The translations under genes were made by a program, and so were the position numbers. A model generated the notes under the pieces. The model did not search any database and was not told where the DNA came from. It worked only from the letters and a program-made list of their open reading frames with translations. Below, in pieces: positions 16,329 to 24,321 of a stretch of 64,000 nt of DNA. Origin of the DNA: Clostridia bacterium (GTDB lineage Bacteria; Bacillota; Clostridia; Christensenellales; CAG-138); NCBI GenBank assembly GCA_003246365.1, contig QKAN01000125.1, positions 1 through 64,000 on the forward strand. Direction: 5' to 3'. Positions within the stretch are counted from its first letter, which is position 1. Each line of letters starts with the position of its first letter.

Positions 16329-17278
16329 TGTGGCAACAGTTATTTGACACGATCTTCAAAGCGGAGTTCCTGTTTTCCGTCATCCGCATCACGGCGCCGA
16401 TTCTCTTTGCAGCGCTCGGCGCGGTGATTGCCGAAAAAGCGGGCGTCACCAACATCGGTCTGGAAGGTATCATGATGATCTCCGCGCTGTTCGGCGTACT
16501 GTTCAGCTACTGGACACAGAGCTGGGTTGTCGGCGTACTCGGCGCAATGTTCGTCGGCATACTGCTGGGCCTCATGATGGGTTTCTTCGCGTTGAAACTC
16601 AAAACAGACATCATCCTCGCGGGCATCGCGGTCAACATGATGGGCGCAGGCGGAACCATCTTCCTGCTGTATATGTTCACCGGCATGCGCGGCAACACCG
16701 GCGCGCTGGTGAGCCCCAACATTCTGATTCCAACCGTCAACATCCCGCTGATCAAGGATATTCCGATTCTAGGCGATATTCTCTCCGGTCACGCGGTGCT
16801 GACGTATCTTGCGTTCCTGTTTGTCTGGCTGATCTGGCTGCTGCTGTATCGCACGCCGCTTGGATTAAACATCCGCGCGGTTGGCGAAAACCCGAACGCG
16901 GCCTCCAGCGTTGGCGTCAGCGTATTAAAAATCAAGTATATCGCCATCGCGCTTTCCGGCGCGCTCGCGGGTTTCGGCGGCGCGTTTATGTCCATGTATT
17001 ATTCGCAGGGCTGGAACAGCGGCATGGTTGCCGGCCGCGGTTTTATCGCGCTCGCCGCGCAGGCAATGGGTCGCGGAGAACCCGTAGGCGCCATGTTCAG
17101 TTCTCTCCTCTTCGGCCTCGCACAGGCGCTGCGCACCAAGGTCAGTGGTCTGCAGGGCGTGTCGAGCTATCTCGTTTCACTTATACCATACGTGGTAACT
17201 ATTCTCGGCCTTGTCATCTACGCGGCCAGCACGCTCAAACGCGTGAAGAAGCACCGCGCCAGCAAACCGGAGGTATAA
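16328..17278 (+). CDS. ABC nucleoside importer permease 2
   Basis: A 316-residue integral membrane partner of permease 1, shorter as usual for the NupQ position. The blocks NIGLEGIMMISA, AVGENPNAASSVGVS (coupling helix region) and GRGFIALAAQAMG are characteristic. The ATG at 16328 shares its A with the TAA of permease 1. Substrate choice lies mainly in the lipoprotein, so purine nucleosides remain the best guess. Confidence 0.92.
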   Translation: MWQQLFDTIFKAEFLFSVIRITAPILFAALGAVIAEKAGVTNIGLEGIMMISALFGVLFSYWTQSWVVGVLGAMFVGILLGLMMGFFALKLKTDIILAGIAVNMMGAGGTIFLLYMFTGMRGNTGALVSPNILIPTVNIPLIKDIPILGDILSGHAVLTYLAFLFVWLIWLLLYRTPLGLNIRAVGENPNAASSVGVSVLKIKYIAIALSGALAGFGGAFMSMYYSQGWNSGMVAGRGFIALAAQAMGRGEPVGAMFSSLLFGLAQALRTKVSGLQGVSSYLVSLIPYVVTILGLVIYAASTLKRVKKHRASKPEV

Positions 17279-17279
17279 C

Positions 17280-18230
17280 ATGACAAAACGAATTCCGGTG
17301 ATTCTGGATGGCGATCCCGGTCACGACGACGCAATCGCCTGGGTGCTGGCGAACGCCAGTCCTCTGCTGGAGATCAAAGCCGTAACATCGGTCTGCGGCA
17401 ACCAGACCATTGAAAAAACAACCTATAACGCGGGGCGGATTATGACCCTGATCGGCCTGAACGCGCCGCTCGCGATGGGGCGGGTCAAGCCCCTCGTCGC
17501 GGATGCGCGCATTGCGCCGAGCGTGCACGGCGCCTCCGGTCTGGACGGCCCCGCCCTGCCGGAACCGGCAAACAAGCCGCTGGAGATAGACGCCTGCGTG
17601 CTAATGGCGCAGGTTTTGGAGCAAAGCGAAGAACCCGTTACGCTGGTTTCCACGGGACCACTGACCAACGTCGCCTCGCTGTTGCTGCTCTATCCAGAGC
17701 TAAAGCCGAAAATCCGTCAGATATACATGATGGGCGGCGGCATACAGTTCGGCAACTGGTCGCCGGCGGCGGAATTCAACATTCTCGTCGACCCCGAAGC
17801 GGCCGATATCGTGTTTAACAGCGGAATACCGATTACCATGGCTGGTTTGGACGTCACCGAGCAGGCGCTGGTTTTTCCGGAAGATTTCGAACGCGTCCGC
17901 GCCGTGGGCAACCCCGTTGCTAAGGTCGTTGCGGACTGGCTGGACTTTTTCTACGAATTCCACCGCAACATCGGCTACACCGGCGCGCCCGTGCACGACG
18001 CGGTCGCCGTTGCCGCGCTGATCAAACCCGAAATCATGCACATCGAAGAAATGTACGTTGAAATCGAGACGACCGGCGACTATTGCCGCGGCACAACCGT
18101 TGGCGACCGCCTGCATGTGCTCGGAAAACCCGCCAACGCCACAGTGATCATGGGCATCGACCGCGAAGCGTTTGTTAACCTGCTAGTCGAAGCGGCGGAA
18201 CACTACGGAAAGGGGGAAAACGCGCAATGA
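17280..18230 (+). CDS. Ribonucleoside hydrolase 1 (IunH/Rih family)
   Basis: It cleaves the N-glycosidic bond of nucleosides to give base and ribose, in the cytosol. The 316-residue protein has the calcium-binding DGDPGHDDA motif at its start (DxDxGxDD, about residues 10-17), MGGG near residue 147, and PVHDAVAVA near the C terminus, with the catalytic His/metal-ligand Asp pair. It starts one base after the permease stop, so importer and hydrolase are made together. The preferred nucleoside cannot be predicted reliably. Confidence 0.93.
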   Translation: MTKRIPVILDGDPGHDDAIAWVLANASPLLEIKAVTSVCGNQTIEKTTYNAGRIMTLIGLNAPLAMGRVKPLVADARIAPSVHGASGLDGPALPEPANKPLEIDACVLMAQVLEQSEEPVTLVSTGPLTNVASLLLLYPELKPKIRQIYMMGGGIQFGNWSPAAEFNILVDPEAADIVFNSGIPITMAGLDVTEQALVFPEDFERVRAVGNPVAKVVADWLDFFYEFHRNIGYTGAPVHDAVAVAALIKPEIMHIEEMYVEIETTGDYCRGTTVGDRLHVLGKPANATVIMGIDREAFVNLLVEAAEHYGKGENAQ

Positions 18231-19162
18231 ACAAACAACCGATGCTGCTGGACTGCGACACGGGCGTTGACGACGCGATCGCGATTCTCCTTTCAAAGCA
18301 TCTCAAAACGTTGGAGCTCGTCGCGGTCACCTGCGTTGCAGGCAATGTTGAGGTAGAGCATACGACGGAGAACACCCTCCGCGTGCTGGAACTCGCGGAT
18401 ATGGGACACGTTCCCGTTTACCGCGGCGCGGAAGGCCCGCTGTTTGGCGAAACGCACACCGCGCACCATGTGCATGGAATAAACGGACTCAACGACATGG
18501 AAATTCCCCCGGCGAAACGACAAGCGGAAGCAATGCCCGCATGGGACGCAATTTATGAATGCGCAAAGCAATACGCAGGAGAACTTGTCGTCGTCGCGGT
18601 TGGCCCGCTGACCAATCTCGCCCTTGCCATTGCGAAATATAAGGAGTTGCCGAAACTCATCAAGCGCATCGTCATCATGGGCGGCGCAGCCTCCGGCGGA
18701 AACGTTACCCCCAGCGCGGAGTTTAACGTGTATGCCGACCCGGAAGCGGCAGACATGGTGTTCACCTGCGGGGCGGACGTTTATATGTGCGGTCTGGATG
18801 TGACCATGGCTTCCTATTTTACACCGCAGGAGCTGGACGAACTTTCCGCACTCGGCTCAAAGCAGGCTGTGTTCGCGCGGGACGTGATGCAGGGCATCAT
18901 GAAGTTTTACCGCAACTATGGCCTTAGCGGTGTGGCGTTTCACGATCCGGTGACCGTTCTTTACGCGGACGACCCGAGCTATTTTCAAACCGACCATGTC
19001 TGGATCCGCGTTGAAACAAAAGGCCGCCTGACGCGCGGCAAAACCGTAACCGACCTGTACAGCGACAAGCAAATGGAACACAACGCCTTTATCGTAACAA
19101 AGGTGGACCGCGAAGAATTCAAGCGGCGCGTGTTTGAAAATTTCGCTTTGTACGAAAGATAA
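18227..19162 (+). CDS. Ribonucleoside hydrolase 2 (IunH/Rih family)
   Basis: The 311-residue second nucleoside hydrolase overlaps the first by 4 bases (ATGA). It carries DCDTGVDDA at the start, the NPS-like block NVTPSAEFNVYADPEAAD, and AFHDPVTV with the C-terminal metal site. It differs from copy 1 along most of its length, suggesting a division of labour, for example between purine and pyrimidine nucleosides. It ends the importer operon, followed directly by a terminator. Confidence 0.93.
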   Translation: MNKQPMLLDCDTGVDDAIAILLSKHLKTLELVAVTCVAGNVEVEHTTENTLRVLELADMGHVPVYRGAEGPLFGETHTAHHVHGINGLNDMEIPPAKRQAEAMPAWDAIYECAKQYAGELVVVAVGPLTNLALAIAKYKELPKLIKRIVIMGGAASGGNVTPSAEFNVYADPEAADMVFTCGADVYMCGLDVTMASYFTPQELDELSALGSKQAVFARDVMQGIMKFYRNYGLSGVAFHDPVTVLYADDPSYFQTDHVWIRVETKGRLTRGKTVTDLYSDKQMEHNAFIVTKVDREEFKRRVFENFALYER

Positions 19163-19168
19163 ACAAAT

Positions 19169-19198
19169 AACGGCCTTTGCCAAATGGCAAAGGCCGTT
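19169..19198. terminator. Probable bidirectional terminator between hydrolase and phosphorylase genes
   Basis: AACGGCCTTTGCC / GGCAAAGGCCGTT with an AAAT loop. The T-rich flank is better on the minus strand (ATTTGTTT), so it may chiefly end the convergent phosphorylase message. Confidence 0.7.
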
Positions 19199-19260
19199 CT
19201 AACTCTGTTCATCGCTGTTCTATCTCTGTTCAAACGTGGTACAATATTTGCTAAACGAGT

Positions 19261-19995
19261 TTACAGGACTTGGACGAACGCATCCAGCGCGCAGAGAATT
19301 TCGTTTTGCTCGCCTTGCATGGCGGCAGATTCACCGTCCACGTAGTTGCCGATGGCGTCCAGTGTATCCGTTTCAAACGCAACCACATTGTTGAGGATGC
19401 TCATCGTACGCACACCGCGCAGATGACCGATGACGTAGAGTGCGGCGGTTTCCATGTCCGCGCCGAGTACGCCGCGCTTCGACCAGTATGCGTCAATTTC
19501 CTCCTCGCGGTCGGTATAAAAACTGTCGTGACTTCTCGCAACGCCGACATGATGGCGGTATTTGTTCGCATTCGCGGCGGCGGCGCAAGCGGAGAGAAGG
19601 CCAAAATACGGTACGGCGGGAAAGATGGAATCGAGATATGTTTTACTCGCGCCGTCGTCGCGTACTGCGCCGGAAACGAGAATCAGATCGCCGATTTTCA
19701 CCTGCGGCTGCAACGCGCCGCAGCTGCCGATGCGGATCATGTTTTTCACCCCGAGGCGGCTGAGTTCCTCCACGGCGATGCCGCAGGAAGCCCCGCCGAT
19801 GCCCGTTGAAACGGCAAGTACGCGGATTCCCTTATAGGAACCGACAATACTGCGGTATTCGCGGTTGTAGGCGAGCTCTTCGGCATTCTCCAGAAATGTT
19901 TTGATGCGGTCAATTCGCGCGGGATCACCCGGCAACAGCGCGCAGGACGCGCCGTGGCTGCTATCCAGGCGGATATGTGGCTGCAACTGCGGCAT
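19261..19995 (-). CDS. Nucleoside phosphorylase (uridine phosphorylase / PNP-1 family)
   Basis: A 244-residue cytosolic enzyme that splits nucleosides with phosphate to base and (deoxy)ribose-1-phosphate. Motifs include the phosphate-binding LLPGDPARID near the start, STGIGGAS, MIRIGSCGAL, and the ribose-binding GADMETAAL. Length and motifs fit the Udp/DeoD hexamer family, and Udp-like is the better fit. I chose the ATG at 19995 because GGAG lies at the right distance; an upstream in-frame extension lacks a site. It is convergent with the hydrolase operon and divergent from the PfkB kinase. Confidence 0.9.
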   Translation of the reverse strand: MPQLQPHIRLDSSHGASCALLPGDPARIDRIKTFLENAEELAYNREYRSIVGSYKGIRVLAVSTGIGGASCGIAVEELSRLGVKNMIRIGSCGALQPQVKIGDLILVSGAVRDDGASKTYLDSIFPAVPYFGLLSACAAAANANKYRHHVGVARSHDSFYTDREEEIDAYWSKRGVLGADMETAALYVIGHLRGVRTMSILNNVVAFETDTLDAIGNYVDGESAAMQGEQNEILCALDAFVQVL

Positions 19996-20106
19996 ATGCA
20001 TTTCTCCTTTGAACGAAAATCCGGTTTGGATCGATGCTTCATATGAATGGATCGGTACACACATTTTATCATACATTCAACATTTGGAAAACGGAGGGAA
20101 AACACC

Positions 20107-21036
20107 TTGGCAAGAATACTTAACTTCGGCTCGCTCAATCTCGATCAGGTCTACCGCGTGGACGCTTTCGTACAGCCCGGCGAAACAAAGTCCAGCCGCT
20201 CGTTGGAAACGCACTGCGGCGGCAAGGGACTCAACCAGTCCGTCGCGGCAGCGCGCGCGGGGGCGGAAGTCTGGCACGCGGGCATTATCGGCTGCGACGG
20301 AGAGATGCTCTACGACAAGTTAAACGAAAACGGCGTAAATCTCTCTCAAATCGAGCGCTCCGCCGCCGTTTCCGGCCACGCGATTATTCAGGTGGACGAC
20401 AAAGGACAAAACTGTATTTTGCTCTACGGCGGAACCAACCAGGAACTGACGGAAGACTATATCGACCGCGTACTGAAGGCATTCGGCAGCGATGGGCTCG
20501 TTCTCGTGCAAAACGAAACAAATCTGGTCGGCTCCGTTATAGAACGCGCGCATGCGGCAGGGTTGCAGGTTGCAATCAACGCCGCCCCGATGGACGAGAA
20601 AGTGTTTTCCTATCCGCTGGAATTTGTAGACTGGCTGATCGTCAACGAAATTGAAGGCGCAAGCATCGCAAAATGCACGCGCGAAGACGAAATTCTTCCC
20701 ACGCTGGCCAAACGCTATCCGAAGATGAACGTTCTGCTCACGCTCGGCAAACGCGGCGCAATCTGCATGCGCGGCAGCGAAAGCGCAAAGAGCGGCATCT
20801 ATCCGGTTAAGGTTGTGGACACCACCGCCGCAGGCGATACATTCCTCGGTTATTTTCTGACAGAAGCTTTAGACGGAAAATCCCTGTCCGACGCACTGGC
20901 GCTTGCAACCGTCGCTTCCTCGCTTTGCGTGCAATCGATGGGCGCGGCGGATTCCGTGCCGCAGAGAAAAGACACGCTTTCCGCGCTAGAAACCGGCGCA
21001 CTCGGCGTTTGCGGCGAGTGGGGCGGCTGGCGATGA
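20107..21036 (+). CDS. PfkB-family carbohydrate/nucleoside kinase (ribokinase-like)
   Basis: The 309-residue kinase has the N-terminal GSLNLDQVY substrate strand, the GGKGLNQSVAAAR glycine motif and the C-terminal DTTAAGDTFLGYF signature. Asp in AAGD is the catalytic base. Next to nucleoside hydrolases it most likely phosphorylates free ribose, but a nucleoside kinase role is possible. The TTG start at 20107 follows GGAGGG; no in-frame ATG has a comparable site. It overlaps the next gene by 4 bases. Confidence 0.9.
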   Translation: MARILNFGSLNLDQVYRVDAFVQPGETKSSRSLETHCGGKGLNQSVAAARAGAEVWHAGIIGCDGEMLYDKLNENGVNLSQIERSAAVSGHAIIQVDDKGQNCILLYGGTNQELTEDYIDRVLKAFGSDGLVLVQNETNLVGSVIERAHAAGLQVAINAAPMDEKVFSYPLEFVDWLIVNEIEGASIAKCTREDEILPTLAKRYPKMNVLLTLGKRGAICMRGSESAKSGIYPVKVVDTTAAGDTFLGYFLTEALDGKSLSDALALATVASSLCVQSMGAADSVPQRKDTLSALETGALGVCGEWGGWR

Positions 21037-21626
21037 CCACCGTACTCTATATCGACTGCTGCATCCGTGAGGAGCAGAGCCGAACCAGAAAACTCGCGGA
21101 GGCGTTTCTCACCGCGCTGTCGCAGCGCGATGAAATCGCGCTCAATCGGCTGACGTTGATGGATGAACCGCTCGTTCCGTTTACCGGCGGATTTTTCCGC
21201 CAGCGAGAAGAACTGATCGCCGCGGGCGAATTCAGTCACCCTCGCTTTCGTTATGCCCGGCAGTTTCAACAGGCGGACCGCATCGTCATCGCGGCGCCAT
21301 TCTGGGATTTGAGCTTTCCTGCGCTGTTGAAAATCTATTTGGAAAACGTCAACGTGCAGGGCATTACCTTTGACTGCAATGAACAAAACGGATGCTTCGG
21401 CATCTGCAAAGCGGAAAAGATGCTGTTTTTGACCACGCGCGGCGGCGCGCTGGAAGGCAACCCGATGGACAACGGCACGAAATATCTTCGCGATATGGCA
21501 ACGTTTTTCGGCATTCCTGCGTTTGAGCACATCGCCGCGGACGGACTCGACCTCGGAATTGAGCCGGTTGAGACCATTTTGTCCCGCGCGATCGAACGCG
21601 CCAAAGAATTGGCAACATCGTTTTAA
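21033..21626 (+). CDS. Flavodoxin-fold NAD(P)H:quinone reductase / azoreductase-like protein
   Basis: A 197-residue protein of the flavodoxin-like fold family that includes AzoR and KefF/MdaB-type quinone reductases. Visible features are VLYIDCCIREEQSRTRKLAEAF (the FMN phosphate loop region), IAAPFWDLSFPALLKIYLE, and LTTRGGALEG, the flavin-ring loop. It would be an FMN enzyme that uses NAD(P)H. It is translationally coupled to the kinase gene (ATGA), an odd partner for nucleoside salvage. Substrate unknown. Confidence 0.85.
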   Translation: MTTVLYIDCCIREEQSRTRKLAEAFLTALSQRDEIALNRLTLMDEPLVPFTGGFFRQREELIAAGEFSHPRFRYARQFQQADRIVIAAPFWDLSFPALLKIYLENVNVQGITFDCNEQNGCFGICKAEKMLFLTTRGGALEGNPMDNGTKYLRDMATFFGIPAFEHIAADGLDLGIEPVETILSRAIERAKELATSF

Positions 21627-21675
21627 AGGACTACACGTTTCATAAAATTGGCTTCAACGAAAGGACGGATGAGAC

Positions 21676-22884
21676 TTGAATATAACTCTGGAACCCGAAG
21701 TGCAGGCGCTTTCAGCGGATGTCATACAATGGCGTCGGCATATGCACCGCTATCCGGAAATTTCGTTTGAAGAAACGGAAACAACGGCCTATATCGAACG
21801 CAACCTGCGCGATTTTGGCATAAACGCCATCGACCGCCCGACAAAGACCGGGTTGGTCGCGCACATTTTCGGCACAAAACCGGGAAAGCCCGCCGTTGTC
21901 GCACTGCGCGCGGATATCGACGCGCTGCCGATGCAGGAAACAACCGATCTTCCGTTTCGCTCAATACACGACGGCGTGATGCACGCCTGCGGACACGACG
22001 GGCACGCGGCAATGCTGCTCGGCGTTGCTTCGCTGCTTTCCCGCCAGCGCGACCAATTTTGCGGCGAAGCGCGGTTGATTTTTCAACACGCGGAAGAGCT
22101 TCCTCCGGGCGGCGCCGTCGAACTCGTCTGCGCGGGCGCGATAGAAGGCGCGGACGCCGTGCTTGGGTTGCATCTATCCAGCGCATTCGACACAAGCGTG
22201 TTTGCGTTTAAGGGCGGCGTGCTTACCTCCAATGTTGACCGCTTCAATGTAACTATAACCGGAAAAGGCGGGCACTGCGCGTTTCCCGAACAATGCAACG
22301 ATCCGCTGCTCGCCGCAAGCGAACTAGTGCTCGCCCTGCAAAGCATCGTTTCCCGCCGCATAACGGCAACCGATCCTGCCGTGGTATCCGTTTGCGAATT
22401 TCACGCGGGAACCGCATATAATATCATCCCTGCCTCGGCAACGCTCAGCGGTTCGGTGCGTTCCTTCGGCGCGGAGACACGGCGGCTCATCGAGCAAGAA
22501 GCACGCCTCATCTGCGACAGCGTGGCAGCGGCGCACCACTGTTCGGCCTCGTTCGACTGGTTGGAAGGCTACCCGAGCGTCATCAACGACGAAGGGTTAA
22601 CGGCGTATGCGGAGCGTGTGATTCTGGATCGCTTCGGCAGCGAACACATTCAAAAAATCGGCGTCATCATGCCGGGCGAGGATTTTTCATATCTGCTCGA
22701 CGGGCGGCCGGGGTTCTTTACGGAACTCGGCACAAGAAACGCCGAAAAAGGCTGCAACCAGCCGCACCACAACCCGCGCTACTGCATGGATGAAGACGCG
22801 CTGATCTATGGCGTGCAGTATGAATTCGACATGACGCGTTCCCTGCTGGACGGCACGCGCGCGTTTCTGGAGAAACAAACATGA
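21676..22884 (+). CDS. M20-family amidohydrolase/carboxypeptidase
   Basis: The 402-residue zinc hydrolase has the features of the M20D group (hippurate, IAA-amino acid and N-acetyl-amino acid hydrolases): RADIDALP, HACGHDGHAAMLLG, EELPPGGA, and the C-terminal GEDFSY. Cys and His in HACGHD bind metal, and the tandem EE after the second block is the catalytic glutamate. It has no signal peptide. Start is TTG at 21676, since the nearby ATG is out of frame; AAGGACGG precedes it. It overlaps the next gene by 4 bases. Confidence 0.9.
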   Translation: MNITLEPEVQALSADVIQWRRHMHRYPEISFEETETTAYIERNLRDFGINAIDRPTKTGLVAHIFGTKPGKPAVVALRADIDALPMQETTDLPFRSIHDGVMHACGHDGHAAMLLGVASLLSRQRDQFCGEARLIFQHAEELPPGGAVELVCAGAIEGADAVLGLHLSSAFDTSVFAFKGGVLTSNVDRFNVTITGKGGHCAFPEQCNDPLLAASELVLALQSIVSRRITATDPAVVSVCEFHAGTAYNIIPASATLSGSVRSFGAETRRLIEQEARLICDSVAAAHHCSASFDWLEGYPSVINDEGLTAYAERVILDRFGSEHIQKIGVIMPGEDFSYLLDGRPGFFTELGTRNAEKGCNQPHHNPRYCMDEDALIYGVQYEFDMTRSLLDGTRAFLEKQT

Positions 22885-23702
22885 AGCTAACGGTGCTCGT
22901 CGACAACAACACCTATATCGACCAGTATTATCTCGGCGAACCCGCGGTGTGCTATTACATTGTGGACGGCGAGCATATACTCCTGCTTGATGCTGGTTAT
23001 TCGGATATTTTTATCGAAAACGCAACTCGCATGAACATCGATCTGGGACGCGTAACGGACATTGTGCTTTCGCACGGACACAACGACCACACGGGCGGCT
23101 TGCCCAGTTTTTTTGAGCGATTTACGCAGCCGGTTCGGCTCTTTGCGCATGCAAGTGCGCTCCTACCGAAGCAATATGAAGGGCTGCAAGTCGGTTCCCC
23201 TATGGCGCTGAGGGATCTGCCGACACAGGCAGAACCGCACCTTGGCACAAAGCCGAAACCGGTTAGCGACCACATTCTTTTTCTCGGCGAAATTCCGCGC
23301 GTATACGCCTTTGAATCCGACCGCGCGGTCGGTGAGGCGCAGGCCGCCTGCGGCTGCTGTTGGGAGCCGGACACCTTGCCGGACGACACCGCGCTTGCGC
23401 TCGCCTTGCCGGACGGCGTATTCGTTGTTACAGGCTGCGCGCATGCGGGCGTATGCAACACCGTGCGCTATGCAAAAGAGCTGACGGGAAAAGACCGCGT
23501 ACTCGGCTTGCTCGGCGGATTTCATCTGTTTGAAACAGGAGACACGCTGACGCAAACCATCAAAACGCTGCAAACGCTCGGCGTTGAGCGCGTTTATCCG
23601 GCGCACTGCACATCCCTTGCGGTCAAGAGCGCATTTCTGAATGCGTTCGATACCGTCGAGGTCGGCGTGGGTCTGACGCTGGAGTGGCCGCCCGAAATTT
23701 GA
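22881..23702 (+). CDS. Metallo-beta-lactamase-fold hydrolase
   Basis: The 273-residue protein has the metal motif SHGHNDHTGG (HxHxDH), a later GCAHAGV with another ligand His, and GGFHLF and YPAHCTS near the C terminus. This pattern matches the subgroup related to the archaeal dihydropterin/aminobenzene phosphate synthase, whose bacterial members are mostly uncharacterised. It is coupled to the M20 amidohydrolase by a 4-base overlap, so they may act on the same compound. Cytosolic; no signal peptide. Confidence 0.87.
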   Translation: MKLTVLVDNNTYIDQYYLGEPAVCYYIVDGEHILLLDAGYSDIFIENATRMNIDLGRVTDIVLSHGHNDHTGGLPSFFERFTQPVRLFAHASALLPKQYEGLQVGSPMALRDLPTQAEPHLGTKPKPVSDHILFLGEIPRVYAFESDRAVGEAQAACGCCWEPDTLPDDTALALALPDGVFVVTGCAHAGVCNTVRYAKELTGKDRVLGLLGGFHLFETGDTLTQTIKTLQTLGVERVYPAHCTSLAVKSAFLNAFDTVEVGVGLTLEWPPEI

Positions 23703-23736
23703 TATACTGTAAGAAACGATGGAGAGGTCGCGTTAC

Positions 23737-24288
23737 ATGCCGGATTCCATGTCGAGCAAGCTTGCGCTGGCCGCCGCGCTCAAGAGCTTAATGGTCAAAC
23801 AACCGTTGGAGAAAATCACTGTCGGCGATATCTGCGCTTCCTGTGGAATGAGCCGGAAGGGGTTTTATTATCATTTCAAGGATAAATACGACCTCGTCAA
23901 CTGGATTTTTTACTATGAGTTTGTTCTGCAGCTTTATGCCGAGCCGCAAGGCAATGTTTGGACATTTTACGAACGCGTCTGCTCCTATTTTGCCGAAAAC
24001 AGGGATTTCTATCTCTCCGCGTTTGCCGTCCGCGGACAAAACTGCTTTTCAGATTATTTTTGCGAAGTCATTCACCCGCTCGCGCGGCAGCGGCTCAAGG
24101 ATATTTACGGCGAAGGCGCAGACAATGATTTTTACGCGACGTTTTTTACCGATGCAATCCGCGTTTCTCTGGCGCGCTGGCTCAGAGAGCAGCAGGAATA
24201 TTCCGCGAAGGATTATATCCAGCTGATTCGCCGCGCAGCGCTTGCCATTTCCAGGGAGACGAAATTTCCACTCGCAGACGAACTATAA
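23737..24288 (+). CDS. TetR/AcrR-family regulator
   Basis: A 183-residue regulator with the TetR helix-turn-helix (ITVGDICASCGMSRKGFYYHFKDKYDLVNWIF, about residues 27-58). The C-terminal helical domain resembles the DhaS-type group that regulates or assists dihydroxyacetone kinase genes, but no such kinase is nearby. Start is set at 23737 because GGAGAGG lies just before it; an ATG at 23719 overlaps that site. It is 34 bases after the MBL hydrolase gene and probably controls the neighbouring genes. Confidence 0.87.
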   Translation: MPDSMSSKLALAAALKSLMVKQPLEKITVGDICASCGMSRKGFYYHFKDKYDLVNWIFYYEFVLQLYAEPQGNVWTFYERVCSYFAENRDFYLSAFAVRGQNCFSDYFCEVIHPLARQRLKDIYGEGADNDFYATFFTDAIRVSLARWLREQQEYSAKDYIQLIRRAALAISRETKFPLADEL

Positions 24289-24321
24289 AACACCCGAACG
24301 AGAACAGCCGGAGGATAACAT

